This document shows positions 51,025 through 59,280 of a stretch of DNA of 64,000 nt, one piece after another. The DNA is taken from NCBI RefSeq assembly GCF_014736495.1, contig NZ_MDUX01000003.1, positions 55,604 to 119,603 on the forward strand, written 5' to 3'. The first letter of the stretch is position 1, and each line of letters starts with the position of its first letter. The DNA is from Candidatus Dactylopiibacterium carminicum. Lineage in GTDB: Bacteria; Pseudomonadota; Gammaproteobacteria; Burkholderiales; Rhodocyclaceae. Under the pieces are notes generated by a model that made no database searches, was not told the origin of the DNA, and saw only the letters and a list, made by a program, of their open reading frames with translations. The translations under genes and the position numbers were made by a program.

Positions 51025-51105
51025 TGGTACATCGACAACCTGGGTTTTCGCCTCATCGTGCGTGACGATGGTCACGGCACCGCCTTCGTGCCTCTTGTGA
51101 GTTGA
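50968..51105 (+). pseudogene. Remnant of a second VOC domain
   Basis: After the in-frame TAG (51022-51024) the frame continues WYIDNLGFRLIVRDDG and FVPLVS, then TGA. The opening (GIEHVGIVANDPERLR-stop-WYIDNLGF) parallels that of the first domain. Only about 45 residues of the expected 110-130 remain, so the second copy is degenerate and truncated. Confidence 0.7.
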
Positions 51106-51112
51106 GCTTTTG

Positions 51113-51604
51113 ATGAACAGTAAGCTGCATGTCCGTACCCGCCAGCAGGCCGAACGTTATTTCTACGTCAGTTTCGGCATCGCTGTGGCCTGTGCCGTTT
51201 TCGTCTACGTCGGTACTGCGAACGAGCGTATCACCGGCCTGATCCTGGCGCTGGCCGCCTGGCATCTCGCACATCGTTTCATCAAGGGGCCACCCATGGG
51301 GCTGGCCTTCATCGAGGTGAAGGATGAACACCTCTATTTCCGCAATCCGTCGGCCAAGCCGGCACGTGTCGATCGTATCGAGCTGCAAAAGCTGCATTCC
51401 ATCGAGCTTGTGGGTGAAGACCATCTGCGCTACTTCGAATGCAAGCTGCTGAGTGGCGATATCGTGAAGATCGGTCCCTTCGAGCGTGGTCCGGGCGAGA
51501 TGGTAATCGCCGAGTGGTTCTACAAGGCGTTGCCTGACATCCCCTTTCATGTGCATCCCAGTGCGACACCGCTGGATATGCCGGGAATGCCGCCGGGTCT
51601 GTAA
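51113..51604 (+). CDS. Membrane protein of unknown function
   Basis: A 163-residue protein with two hydrophobic segments near the start (YFYVSFGIAVACAVFVYVGT and ITGLILALAAWHLAH), then a beta-rich domain (LAFIEVKDEHLYFRNPSAKP, VDRIELQKLHSIELVGED) resembling a small PH-like fold. It probably sits in the inner membrane with a cytoplasmic domain. The start directly follows the VOC remnant. No family is recognised. Confidence 0.62.
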   Translation: MNSKLHVRTRQQAERYFYVSFGIAVACAVFVYVGTANERITGLILALAAWHLAHRFIKGPPMGLAFIEVKDEHLYFRNPSAKPARVDRIELQKLHSIELVGEDHLRYFECKLLSGDIVKIGPFERGPGEMVIAEWFYKALPDIPFHVHPSATPLDMPGMPPGL

Positions 51605-51627
51605 TGCGCGCCCTTGTTTCTTCATGC

Positions 51628-51655
51628 GACAAAGCCCTCCAAGGAGGGCTTTGTC
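51628..51655. terminator. Terminator hairpin
   Basis: A perfect 13-bp inverted repeat (GACAAAGCCCTCC with GGAGGGCTTTGTC) with a 2-base AA loop, 24 bases after the membrane protein stop and near the end of the convergent pectate lyase gene. The T content is in the stem, so it probably acts in both directions. Confidence 0.75.
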
Positions 51656-51716
51656 ATGTCTGCCGCTCACATCGGACTCGCCTGAGGCGATGCGTTACGC
51701 GTGATGCCGCGCCTTG

Positions 51717-52898
51717 TCAGCGGGCACTCGCCGGTGCGGCGCAATGCTCGGCGCTCAATCGGGCGCCTTTCTTGCCCACGCCGGCATAGAGCGGCAGCTT
51801 TTCCTTCAGGCACTGAGGGCTCACCGTTTCGTAGGCATATCCCAGCTCTTTCGGGAATGCCGCCGTCGTGATCCAGTCAGCAGCGGATTTGTCACCGTTG
51901 GTGGGCGTCGTCCAGGTGACATTGTAGGTGGCGAAGTCGGCCGGGCTGGCGATGTTGTTGCCACGCAGATCCCACCAGCCACAGTTGCTGCCCTTGTCAT
52001 AGAAGCAGACCACCGGATCGACGGCATTTTCGAAGAAATTGCGTTCGATCAGTGCGTAGCCTTTCTGGCGCACATTGATGCCCGAACTGGTGATGCCGTC
52101 GTACAGGTTGTTGTAGACGTGAATCCAGCCACCACGCTGCAGCGGCAGGCGCGCATTCACGTTCCTGTAGTAGTTGTGGTGATAGGTGATCGAGCGGCCA
52201 CCAGCAATGTCGCTGGAAGAGGAGCCGTCCAGGCCGACCTTTTTGCTGTCGTGGATGTAGTTGTACGAGACGGTGATGTTGTGCGAGTTCTTCTTGATGT
52301 CCAGGGCTGCTTCAAAAGTGAGGTCTCCGTCGGGAGAATCCTTGCACTCGTTGTTCACGGCGAACAGCTCGTTGTGATCGATCCATACGTTGGATGCTCC
52401 ATCGATACGGATCATGTCCGCATCTTTTGCTGCGCCACCCAGTGCGCCGATTTTCATGTTGCGTACGACGACGTTTTCGCTGCCACCGTTGATGACGATG
52501 CCGAAGTTGGCCGAAGATCCCTCGGCGCCCTCGATAGTGATGCCGGCGGTGTAGCCTTTGACCTCGACGTAGCGGTAGTCGTCGTCCCAGTGCGGTTTGG
52601 GGCAGTGGCCTGAGGCGTCCTTCGTGTGGTCCTTGACGATCTGTCCAATCAGCGCATCCTCGTTTCCCGTGTAGGTGATGTGCAGAGGATAGGCGCCCGC
52701 GGTGACACGGTCTTCCGCATCATCGAAACGGGCGTTGGCGATGATTCTGTTGATTTCCGAATAAGTGGCGGCGGTGAATTTGCGCGCTGTGGTCACGTTG
52801 CCGTCGGTGGTCGAGAAGCCGCCGGTCTCTGCGGCGAAGACGCCTCCGCTGAATACGGCGGCAGTCAACGCTGCCAAGGCAATAATCCTGCGTTGCAT
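51717..52898 (-). CDS. Pectate lyase, family PL1
   Basis: A 393-residue secreted enzyme with a signal peptide (cleavage near AFA/AET, residue 22-24). The right-handed beta-helix core carries NVWIDHNELF (vWiDH motif), ALDIKKNSHNITVSYNYIHD, a catalytic Arg region NARLPLQRGGWIHVYNNLY, and Cys pairs for disulfides. PL1 enzymes cleave polygalacturonate by beta-elimination with Ca2+. GGAGAA precedes the ATG. It is probably exported by type II secretion; no pectin genes cluster with it. Confidence 0.9.
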   Translation of the reverse strand: MQRRIIALAALTAAVFSGGVFAAETGGFSTTDGNVTTARKFTAATYSEINRIIANARFDDAEDRVTAGAYPLHITYTGNEDALIGQIVKDHTKDASGHCPKPHWDDDYRYVEVKGYTAGITIEGAEGSSANFGIVINGGSENVVVRNMKIGALGGAAKDADMIRIDGASNVWIDHNELFAVNNECKDSPDGDLTFEAALDIKKNSHNITVSYNYIHDSKKVGLDGSSSSDIAGGRSITYHHNYYRNVNARLPLQRGGWIHVYNNLYDGITSSGINVRQKGYALIERNFFENAVDPVVCFYDKGSNCGWWDLRGNNIASPADFATYNVTWTTPTNGDKSAADWITTAAFPKELGYAYETVSPQCLKEKLPLYAGVGKKGARLSAEHCAAPASAR

Positions 52899-53077
52899 GA
52901 AGTTCTCCTGCTGATCTTGTTTGGGAGGGGGATGGGCCTGAAGCCCGGCATGCGCCCTTTTTCACCTGTGCCGCCCCTGCCGTGGGGGCGTGGCGGCCAG
53001 AGGGCTGCACACCGCGCATGTCGCCTGTTATGGCTGCCAGCGCAGCCATGTTCGCGTGCCGGGCGCCTGCGTGATGC

Positions 53078-54409
53078 TCAGCGCAACCAGCCCTTGCGAC
53101 GGAATACCCAGATCGGGATGGCGACCGAGAGGATCATCAGGCCGATGGCGAAGGGGTAGCCCAGTTTCCACTCGAATTCGGGCATGAACTGGAAGTTCAT
53201 GCCGTAAATGCTGGCGATTAGCGTGGGGGGGAGCAGGGCAACGCTGGCCACGGAGAAGATCTTGATGATCTTGTTTTGGTTGATGTTGATGAAGCCGACC
53301 GTGGCGTCCATCAGGAAGTTGATCTTGTCGAAGAGGAAGGCTGTGTGGCCATCGAGAGACTCGATGTCACGCAGGATCTGGCGTGCATCTTCGAACTGGG
53401 TGCTGGAGAGGAAGCGCCCCCGGATCAGGAAGGAGACTGCACGGCGGGTGTCTAGCACGTTGCGGCGCACGCGGCCGTTCAAGTCTTCCTCGACGGCAAT
53501 GGCCGAGAGCACCCGGGCTGCCTCGGTATCGGTGAGTGCCGTGGCCAGAACCTGTTTGCCTACGGACTCCAGCGCCGCGTACACATCTTCCAGCGTATCC
53601 GCGGAATATTCGACGTCAGCCGCGTAGAGATCGAGCAGTACGTCTTTGCCGTCACTGACGTAGCCAGGCTGGATGCGCGCGCGCAGCCGTTGCAGGCGGA
53701 AGACCGGCAATTCTTCGTTGCGCACCGAGAACAACACGCCCTGATGCAGCACGAAGGCCACGGGCACGTTGCGTGCGCCGCCTTCCCGATCGAGCAGAAA
53801 GTCCGAGCGCAGGTGTACCTGCTCGCTTTCGTCCTCGATGTAGAAACGTGCGGACTCTTCCAGGTCGGTGAGGTCTTCGGGATCGGACAGCGCCAGGTCG
53901 AAGACTTCCTTGATCCAGCCGAGCTCCTCTGCACTGGGGTCGATGAGGTCGACCCAGATCGGGCTGACTGCTGCGAGCGCGGCCTGGCTGTCGATCTTGG
54001 TCTGGCGCAGGCGGCCGTTGTGCAGTTCGAATGCGTTCACCACTACCGGGCGTCGGGTTGGTTTGGCCGGGCCGGCGATCAGTGCGTCACCCACTGTTTC
54101 AGATAGTTCGTCGAGGATCGCCGCGCCGCGATCTTCCTTGACCAGATCCCATACCACCAGGCTTTCGTTATGGGGCAGGGCTTCGAGGATGCGCGCGATG
54201 CCATCGGCAGGCAGAGCGTCGAGCTTCTTCTGCAATTCCACGAGGTTCTGCTTGTGAACCAAGCCTTCCACGAGATCATGGCGTGGCATGTCCTGGCGGC
54301 GGACGAGGTTCTCCACCACGCGATGGCGCGAGAGCAAAGCCTGCACTTCCTGCAGATGAACCTGCAGGATTTCGTCGCGCTTGGCGTCGTCTTTCTCGTT
54401 TTCGGACAT
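53078..54409 (-). CDS. corA: CorA-type Mg2+ transporter with MgtE-like N-terminal domain
   Basis: A 443-residue protein. Residues about 20-110 resemble the MgtE N-terminal superhelix (LDALPADGIARILEALPHNE, then LVVWDLVKED), followed by the CorA funnel (VVNAFELHNGRLRQ, PIWVDLIDPSAEELGWIK) and two C-terminal segments with the YGMNF pore motif (about residue 401). CorA is a pentameric Mg2+/Co2+ channel closed by bound Mg2+. The domain pairing is known in proteobacteria but rarer than plain CorA. Start at 54409 (GAGG upstream). Confidence 0.85.
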   Translation of the reverse strand: MSENEKDDAKRDEILQVHLQEVQALLSRHRVVENLVRRQDMPRHDLVEGLVHKQNLVELQKKLDALPADGIARILEALPHNESLVVWDLVKEDRGAAILDELSETVGDALIAGPAKPTRRPVVVNAFELHNGRLRQTKIDSQAALAAVSPIWVDLIDPSAEELGWIKEVFDLALSDPEDLTDLEESARFYIEDESEQVHLRSDFLLDREGGARNVPVAFVLHQGVLFSVRNEELPVFRLQRLRARIQPGYVSDGKDVLLDLYAADVEYSADTLEDVYAALESVGKQVLATALTDTEAARVLSAIAVEEDLNGRVRRNVLDTRRAVSFLIRGRFLSSTQFEDARQILRDIESLDGHTAFLFDKINFLMDATVGFININQNKIIKIFSVASVALLPPTLIASIYGMNFQFMPEFEWKLGYPFAIGLMILSVAIPIWVFRRKGWLR

Positions 54410-54484
54410 TGCGGACCTCTTGGAAAACGGGCGCGATTCTACGCGGATTGCTCGGGGTTCCTGATGTCGGTGCAAACACCGAGC

Positions 54485-55177
54485 TCAAGGTAGGCTGGAG
54501 TAATGCATGCGCGCCTGGATGCGCGCGGCGTGGGCCGCCAGCCGAGGCGTGAAATTCTTCTCGTAACGGCGCGGGTTGGGCAGCATTACCGCCAGGCGGG
54601 CGGCCTGGGCAGGCCCCAGGCTAGCCGCCGGGATGCGGTAATAGTGGCGCGCCGCAGCTTCCGCGCCGAAAACGCCGTCGCCCCATTCAACCACATTGAG
54701 ATAGACCTCAAGGATACGCTGCTTGTCCCACAGGCTTTCGATCATCAGCGTGATCATGGCTTCTTCGGCTTTGCGCAGATAGGAACGTGACGGGGTCAGG
54801 AACAGATTCTTGGCAAGCTGCTGGCTGATCGTGGAGCCGCCGGCTACGGCGCGTCCGCGCTTCTGATTCTTTTCCAGCGCCCGCTGGATGCCATCCCAGT
54901 CGAAACCGTCGTGGTCGACGAAGCGGTCATCTTCCGCAGCCACCACGGCACGTTTCAGGTGTAGCGAGATGCGTGCATAGGGCACCCACTGGTGCTTGAG
55001 CGTGGCCTGCGGTTGCTTTTCTCGCAGCTCCGTCAGGCGCAGGCGCATGAAGCTCGTCTGCTGAGGATCCCACTGTTTCCAGTAAAGCACCCAGCCCAGC
55101 AGCCACAGCTGCCAGCCCAGGATCACCAACAGCAGGAGGAGGGCCGCGCGACGTGCCCATGACAACAGGAATTTCAT
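54485..55177 (-). CDS. mtgA: Monofunctional peptidoglycan glycosyltransferase
   Basis: A 230-residue protein with one N-terminal transmembrane anchor (residues 9-30) and the GT51 domain: AVVAAEDDRFVDHDGFDWDG (catalytic Glu), KRGRAVAGGSTISQQLAKNL, LRKAEEAMITLMIE and VYLNVVEWGDGVFGAE (second Glu). No transpeptidase domain follows. It polymerises lipid II into glycan strands. The ATG at 55177 is preferred over upstream in-frame codons. Confidence 0.92.
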   Translation of the reverse strand: MKFLLSWARRAALLLLLVILGWQLWLLGWVLYWKQWDPQQTSFMRLRLTELREKQPQATLKHQWVPYARISLHLKRAVVAAEDDRFVDHDGFDWDGIQRALEKNQKRGRAVAGGSTISQQLAKNLFLTPSRSYLRKAEEAMITLMIESLWDKQRILEVYLNVVEWGDGVFGAEAAARHYYRIPAASLGPAQAARLAVMLPNPRRYEKNFTPRLAAHAARIQARMHYSSLP

Positions 55178-55440
55178 GGCGCGCAAGGATTGCAGAGAGG
55201 CAGTTTGCGAGCAAGTGTGGCGCAGAAAAATCCCCTTGTATCCCGTTGCTGAAAGAGAAAATTCCGGCAATGAAACCATCGGCTTCACGGCTGTTTTATG
55301 GCAAAAACCGCGATTCCAGGATGGGCAAGACTCCTCAAGCCACTGTATCCTTACGTGTTTTCCCGAATGGGCCGGCCGCCGTTCTGGCCTGGTTCAGTGT
55401 TCGTCAACCTGTATCGCCGGGCCCGGGGCCCCAGCTGACC

Positions 55441-57396
55441 ATGACGCAAACCATCAAGACCATCGACTTCCAGAAGGACTGGCCCAAGCTGGGTCTGCCG
55501 CCGCATGTCATCGAAGTGCTCAGCGCTTCGCCCGCGATCTACGTCGCCGAGCATCGCGAGGATCTGCTCAACTGGGCGTTGAACCGCAAATCGGGCGAGA
55601 CGGACTGGCGCCACGCCAATCGCGAGGACAAGGGCGAGGTGGAGGTCGGTTTCGATGTGCCGGGCAAGGGCTATGTGGCCGAAGCCATCGTCACCAAGGC
55701 GCGCAATGGCATTGCGGTGAATTTCGTGGATCCGAAGATGCGCCGCCGCGATCCGGACGCCATGGTCATCGGTGACAAGCAGCCTACCGACAAGCCGACC
55801 TATCAGGAGCGTTTCGGCGAATCTTTCGACAAGATGCGTCAGAAGACGCTGGACTGGCTGAAGACGCAGGAACTGATCGTGGTGCCGTTCTACGCCGGGC
55901 CGGATGAGCTGGGCTATGGCGCGCTGGCCATCGTGCCCAAGGCCTCGGCTTTCTTTGCCGGCGCCCTGGCCGATCTGCAGGGCATGATCGCCAACAGCGA
56001 AGTGCCCGCGAACTTCAAGCTCACCGGTGGCGCGATCTTCATCGCGCCGCCGTTCCGCCACACGCACTTCGAAGGCAAGCAGGTCGTGGTGCATGCACGC
56101 AGCGAGACGCACCAGGAAGTCTTTGCCTACAACCTCTATCCCGGCCCCTCGGCCAAGAAGGGGGTGTATTCGCTGCTGCTGGACATCGGCGAGCGCGAGG
56201 GCTGGACCACCAACCACTGCGCAGCCGTGGGCGTGGTCACGCCGTACGACAACCAGATCGTGATCATGCACGAAGGTGCTTCGGGCGGCGGCAAGAGCGA
56301 GATGACCGAGCACATCCACCGCATGGAGGATGGCCGCCTGCTGCTGGGCAAGAACGTGGTTACCGGCGAGCAGCGCACGCTGAACTTGCCCGAAGCCTGC
56401 CACCTCAACCCCATGGCCGATGACATGGCCTGTGCCCACCCGCACTACAACGAAGGCCAGACCAAGCTTTCGATCAAGGATGCGGAAGCCGGTTGGTTCG
56501 TGCGTGTGGACCACATCAAGGGCTACGGCACGGATCCGCACCTGGAGCGTCTGGTGATGCATCCGGAGCGGCCGCTGATCTTCCTCAACCACTACATCGT
56601 GCCGGGTGGTCAGGCGCTGCTGTGGGAGCACATAGAGGATGCACCGGGCAAGCCCTGTCCGAACCCGCGCCTGATCATCCCGCGTGACATGGTGCAGGAC
56701 GTACAGGAAGGCCCGGTGTCGGTCAACATCCGTTCCTTTGGCGTGCGCTGCCCGCCCACGCACAAGGACAGCCAGCTCTACGGCATCCTCGGCATGCTGC
56801 ACATCCTCAGCCCGGCGCTGGCCTGGCTGTGGCGTCTGGCGGCTCCGCGCGGCCACGCCAACCCCTCGATCCAGGATCAGGGCGGTGGCATGCAATGTGA
56901 AGGCGTGGGTTCCTACTGGGCTTTCTGTACCGGTCGCCGTGTCGACCAGGCCAACCTGCTGTTACGCCAGATCGTGCAACACACCGATACCCGCCACGTG
57001 CTGATCCCGAACCAGTACATCGGTGCCTGGAAGGTCGGCTTCATGTCCGAGTGGGTGGTGCGCGAATACCTGGCCCGCCGCGGCTCGGCGCGTTTCCATC
57101 GTGATCAGCTGGTCGAGTCGCCCTGTTCGCTGCTGGGCTATGTGCCGCGCCAGGTGAAGGTGGAAGGTTCGATGGTTCCACCGGTGCTGCTGCATGTGCA
57201 GAGCCAGCTCGAAGGGGGCGCCGAGGTCTTCGATCACGGCGCCAGGATGTGGAAGGAGTTCTTCAAGCGCGAACTTCAGCCCTTCCTTACGCCCGATCTG
57301 GATCCGCTGGGGCGCAAGATCATCCAGGCTTGCCTGGATGACGCCACGCAAGAGGACTACTGGAAACTTATTCCGCACCAGATGTTCAAGGAGTGA
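55441..57396 (+). CDS. DUF4914 protein, PEPCK-like P-loop kinase fold
   Basis: A 651-residue protein. GASGGGKSEMTEHIHRME (about residue 278) is a P-loop resembling the PEP carboxykinase kinase-1a motif, and HHHH-type GGAIFIAPPFRHTHFEGK, NHYIVPGGQALLWEH and WKVGFMSEWVVREYLARR are its conserved stretches. DUF4914 is a family of about 620-650 residues related to PEPCK whose reaction is not known to me. The ATG at 55441 is chosen where similarity to the family would begin. It lies 124 bases upstream of a PPi-type phosphofructokinase, hinting at central carbon metabolism. Confidence 0.75.
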   Translation: MTQTIKTIDFQKDWPKLGLPPHVIEVLSASPAIYVAEHREDLLNWALNRKSGETDWRHANREDKGEVEVGFDVPGKGYVAEAIVTKARNGIAVNFVDPKMRRRDPDAMVIGDKQPTDKPTYQERFGESFDKMRQKTLDWLKTQELIVVPFYAGPDELGYGALAIVPKASAFFAGALADLQGMIANSEVPANFKLTGGAIFIAPPFRHTHFEGKQVVVHARSETHQEVFAYNLYPGPSAKKGVYSLLLDIGEREGWTTNHCAAVGVVTPYDNQIVIMHEGASGGGKSEMTEHIHRMEDGRLLLGKNVVTGEQRTLNLPEACHLNPMADDMACAHPHYNEGQTKLSIKDAEAGWFVRVDHIKGYGTDPHLERLVMHPERPLIFLNHYIVPGGQALLWEHIEDAPGKPCPNPRLIIPRDMVQDVQEGPVSVNIRSFGVRCPPTHKDSQLYGILGMLHILSPALAWLWRLAAPRGHANPSIQDQGGGMQCEGVGSYWAFCTGRRVDQANLLLRQIVQHTDTRHVLIPNQYIGAWKVGFMSEWVVREYLARRGSARFHRDQLVESPCSLLGYVPRQVKVEGSMVPPVLLHVQSQLEGGAEVFDHGARMWKEFFKRELQPFLTPDLDPLGRKIIQACLDDATQEDYWKLIPHQMFKE

Positions 57397-57470
57397 CGGG
57401 GCCCGGCCGGGGTTTTCCCCGGCCTGCAAATGTCATCATCCCGCGCTAGAATCGCGCCCCTATGAAAAGA

Positions 57471-57493
57471 CAGCCGGCATCGCCGGCTGTTTT
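57471..57493 (+). terminator. Intrinsic terminator between the DUF4914 gene and pfp
   Basis: An 8-bp stem CAGCCGGC/GCCGGCTG, loop ATC, followed by TTTT. It ends 28 bases before the phosphofructokinase ATG, so it may also act as a leader attenuator rather than only ending the upstream transcript. Confidence 0.8.
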
Positions 57494-57520
57494 GCATCTG
57501 CCAATCCAGAGACCGCACTC

Positions 57521-59230
57521 ATGAGTTCACTTGCCAACCAGCTCGAGCAGATGGAAAGCCATCGCTCCCTTTTTGAGAATGCCGTGCGTGCGTTGCCGCT
57601 GCCGGTATGCCCCGCGTTCGGCTCCGCCGACGCTCTGCAGGCCGTCCGCTTTGCCGGCACGGGCCAGGTGCTCGCCTCGCGCGATGCGGCCGCGGTGGCC
57701 GAGCGTTTCGCACAGAGCGTGAAGGCCTCGGGCAACGCCGTGCTGCGTGCCGAGGGGGTCGCTGTCGGCCGTGTCAGTGGCAAACGTGTGGCTGTGCTGT
57801 TCTCTGGCGGCCCGGCGGCCGGTGGCCACAATGTGCTGTGTGGCATCAAGCGCATGCTGGGGGCGGATAACACCGTGCTGGGGGTGAAGGGGGGGCCCAA
57901 GGGGCTGCTCGCCGGCAAGCTGTTCGAAGTGACCGATGCCCACGTAGCGGAGATCCTGAACACCGGGGGCTTCGATTTCCTCGGCACCGACCGCACCAAG
58001 ATCAAGACGCCCAAGCAGTTCGAGCAAGTGAAGAAGACTTGCGTCGAGCACCAGCTCGACGCCATCGTGATCATCGGCGGTGACGACTCCAACACCAATG
58101 CTGCACTGCTGGCCGAGTACCTCTTTTCGGGCATCAAGGCCGACGGCTCGGGCGTGCAGGTGATCGGTGCGCCCAAGACCATCGACGGTGATCTGCAGGT
58201 GCCCGGCCTGCTGCCGATTTCCTTCGGCTTCGATACCGCCACGCGTATCTACGCCGAACTGGCGGGCAACATCCTGCAAGATACGCGTTCCTCGCTGAAG
58301 TACTGGCACTTCATCAAGCTGATGGGGCGTTCGGCCTCGCACGTCACGCTGGAGGTCGCGTTGCAGGTCAAACCAGCCGTGGCGCTGATCTCCGAGGAAG
58401 TGGCGGAGAAGCGGTTGTCGCTGGGCGCGCTGGTCGACGAGATCGTGGCCGCCGTGGTGTCACGCTACCGTGACAAGGGCCTCAAGCACGGAGTGGTACT
58501 GGTGCCGGAAGGCCTGATCGAGTTCATCCCCGAGATGAATGCGCTGATCGCCGAACTCAATGATCTGCTGGCTCACGAGGCCGACGCCTTTGCGGCGCTG
58601 GCCGTCGATGCACGTGCGGCCTTCGTGGCAGGCAAACTGACCACCGCTGTCGCAGCGCTGTTCCGTTCGCTGCCGGGTTATATCGTCGACATGCTGCTGG
58701 CTGAGCGCGATTCGCACGGCAATCTGCAGGTTTCGCTGATTCCCACCGAACAACTGCTGATCGACATGGTGCGCGCGCGCATCAAGGAGACTGCACCGGA
58801 TGTGCCGTTCGGCAGCCAGCACCATTTCTTCGGCTACGAAGGCCGTTGCGGCGCACCGACCCTGTTCGATGCTGCCTACACCTATAACCTCGGCCTGACC
58901 GTGGGGGCGTTGATCCTTGATGGCCGCAGTGGCTACATGGCCAGCGTCACCGGTCTGGGGCAGGGCGGCCAGCCCCTGGCCATCCCGCTGACCGGGCTGA
59001 TCAACGTCGAGCGCCGTCATGGCAAGGATGAATACGTGATCGAGAAGGCGCTGGTGCGCACCGACGCGCCCGCCATGCGTTTCTTTGCCGGCCGCCGCGC
59101 TGCCTGGGCGGCGGACGATCTGTTCGCCTCACCTGGCCCGCGTCAGTTGTGGGGGCCGGCGGCACACCAGCTGCCGATAACCGTCGCACTCAATGACGGA
59201 CTGCCGTCGCTGGATTTCAAGCTCGGTTGA
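57521..59230 (+). CDS. pfp: PPi-dependent 6-phosphofructokinase (long form)
   Basis: A 569-residue protein. FSGGPAAGGHNVLCGIKRML binds phosphate, GGDDSNTNAALLAEY (about 186) has the Asp-Asp pair of PPi-users in place of GGDGS, and PKTIDGDLQVPG has Gly where ATP enzymes have Asn. The length and C-terminal GYEGRCGAPTLFD match the plant-type long PFP. It interconverts fructose-6-phosphate and fructose-1,6-bisphosphate reversibly, serving glycolysis and gluconeogenesis. Confidence 0.9.
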   Translation: MSSLANQLEQMESHRSLFENAVRALPLPVCPAFGSADALQAVRFAGTGQVLASRDAAAVAERFAQSVKASGNAVLRAEGVAVGRVSGKRVAVLFSGGPAAGGHNVLCGIKRMLGADNTVLGVKGGPKGLLAGKLFEVTDAHVAEILNTGGFDFLGTDRTKIKTPKQFEQVKKTCVEHQLDAIVIIGGDDSNTNAALLAEYLFSGIKADGSGVQVIGAPKTIDGDLQVPGLLPISFGFDTATRIYAELAGNILQDTRSSLKYWHFIKLMGRSASHVTLEVALQVKPAVALISEEVAEKRLSLGALVDEIVAAVVSRYRDKGLKHGVVLVPEGLIEFIPEMNALIAELNDLLAHEADAFAALAVDARAAFVAGKLTTAVAALFRSLPGYIVDMLLAERDSHGNLQVSLIPTEQLLIDMVRARIKETAPDVPFGSQHHFFGYEGRCGAPTLFDAAYTYNLGLTVGALILDGRSGYMASVTGLGQGGQPLAIPLTGLINVERRHGKDEYVIEKALVRTDAPAMRFFAGRRAAWAADDLFASPGPRQLWGPAAHQLPITVALNDGLPSLDFKLG

Positions 59231-59280
59231 AATGGTCTGCCCGGGGTGCGCCGGGCACCCCGCTGTGGGGGAGAAACATC

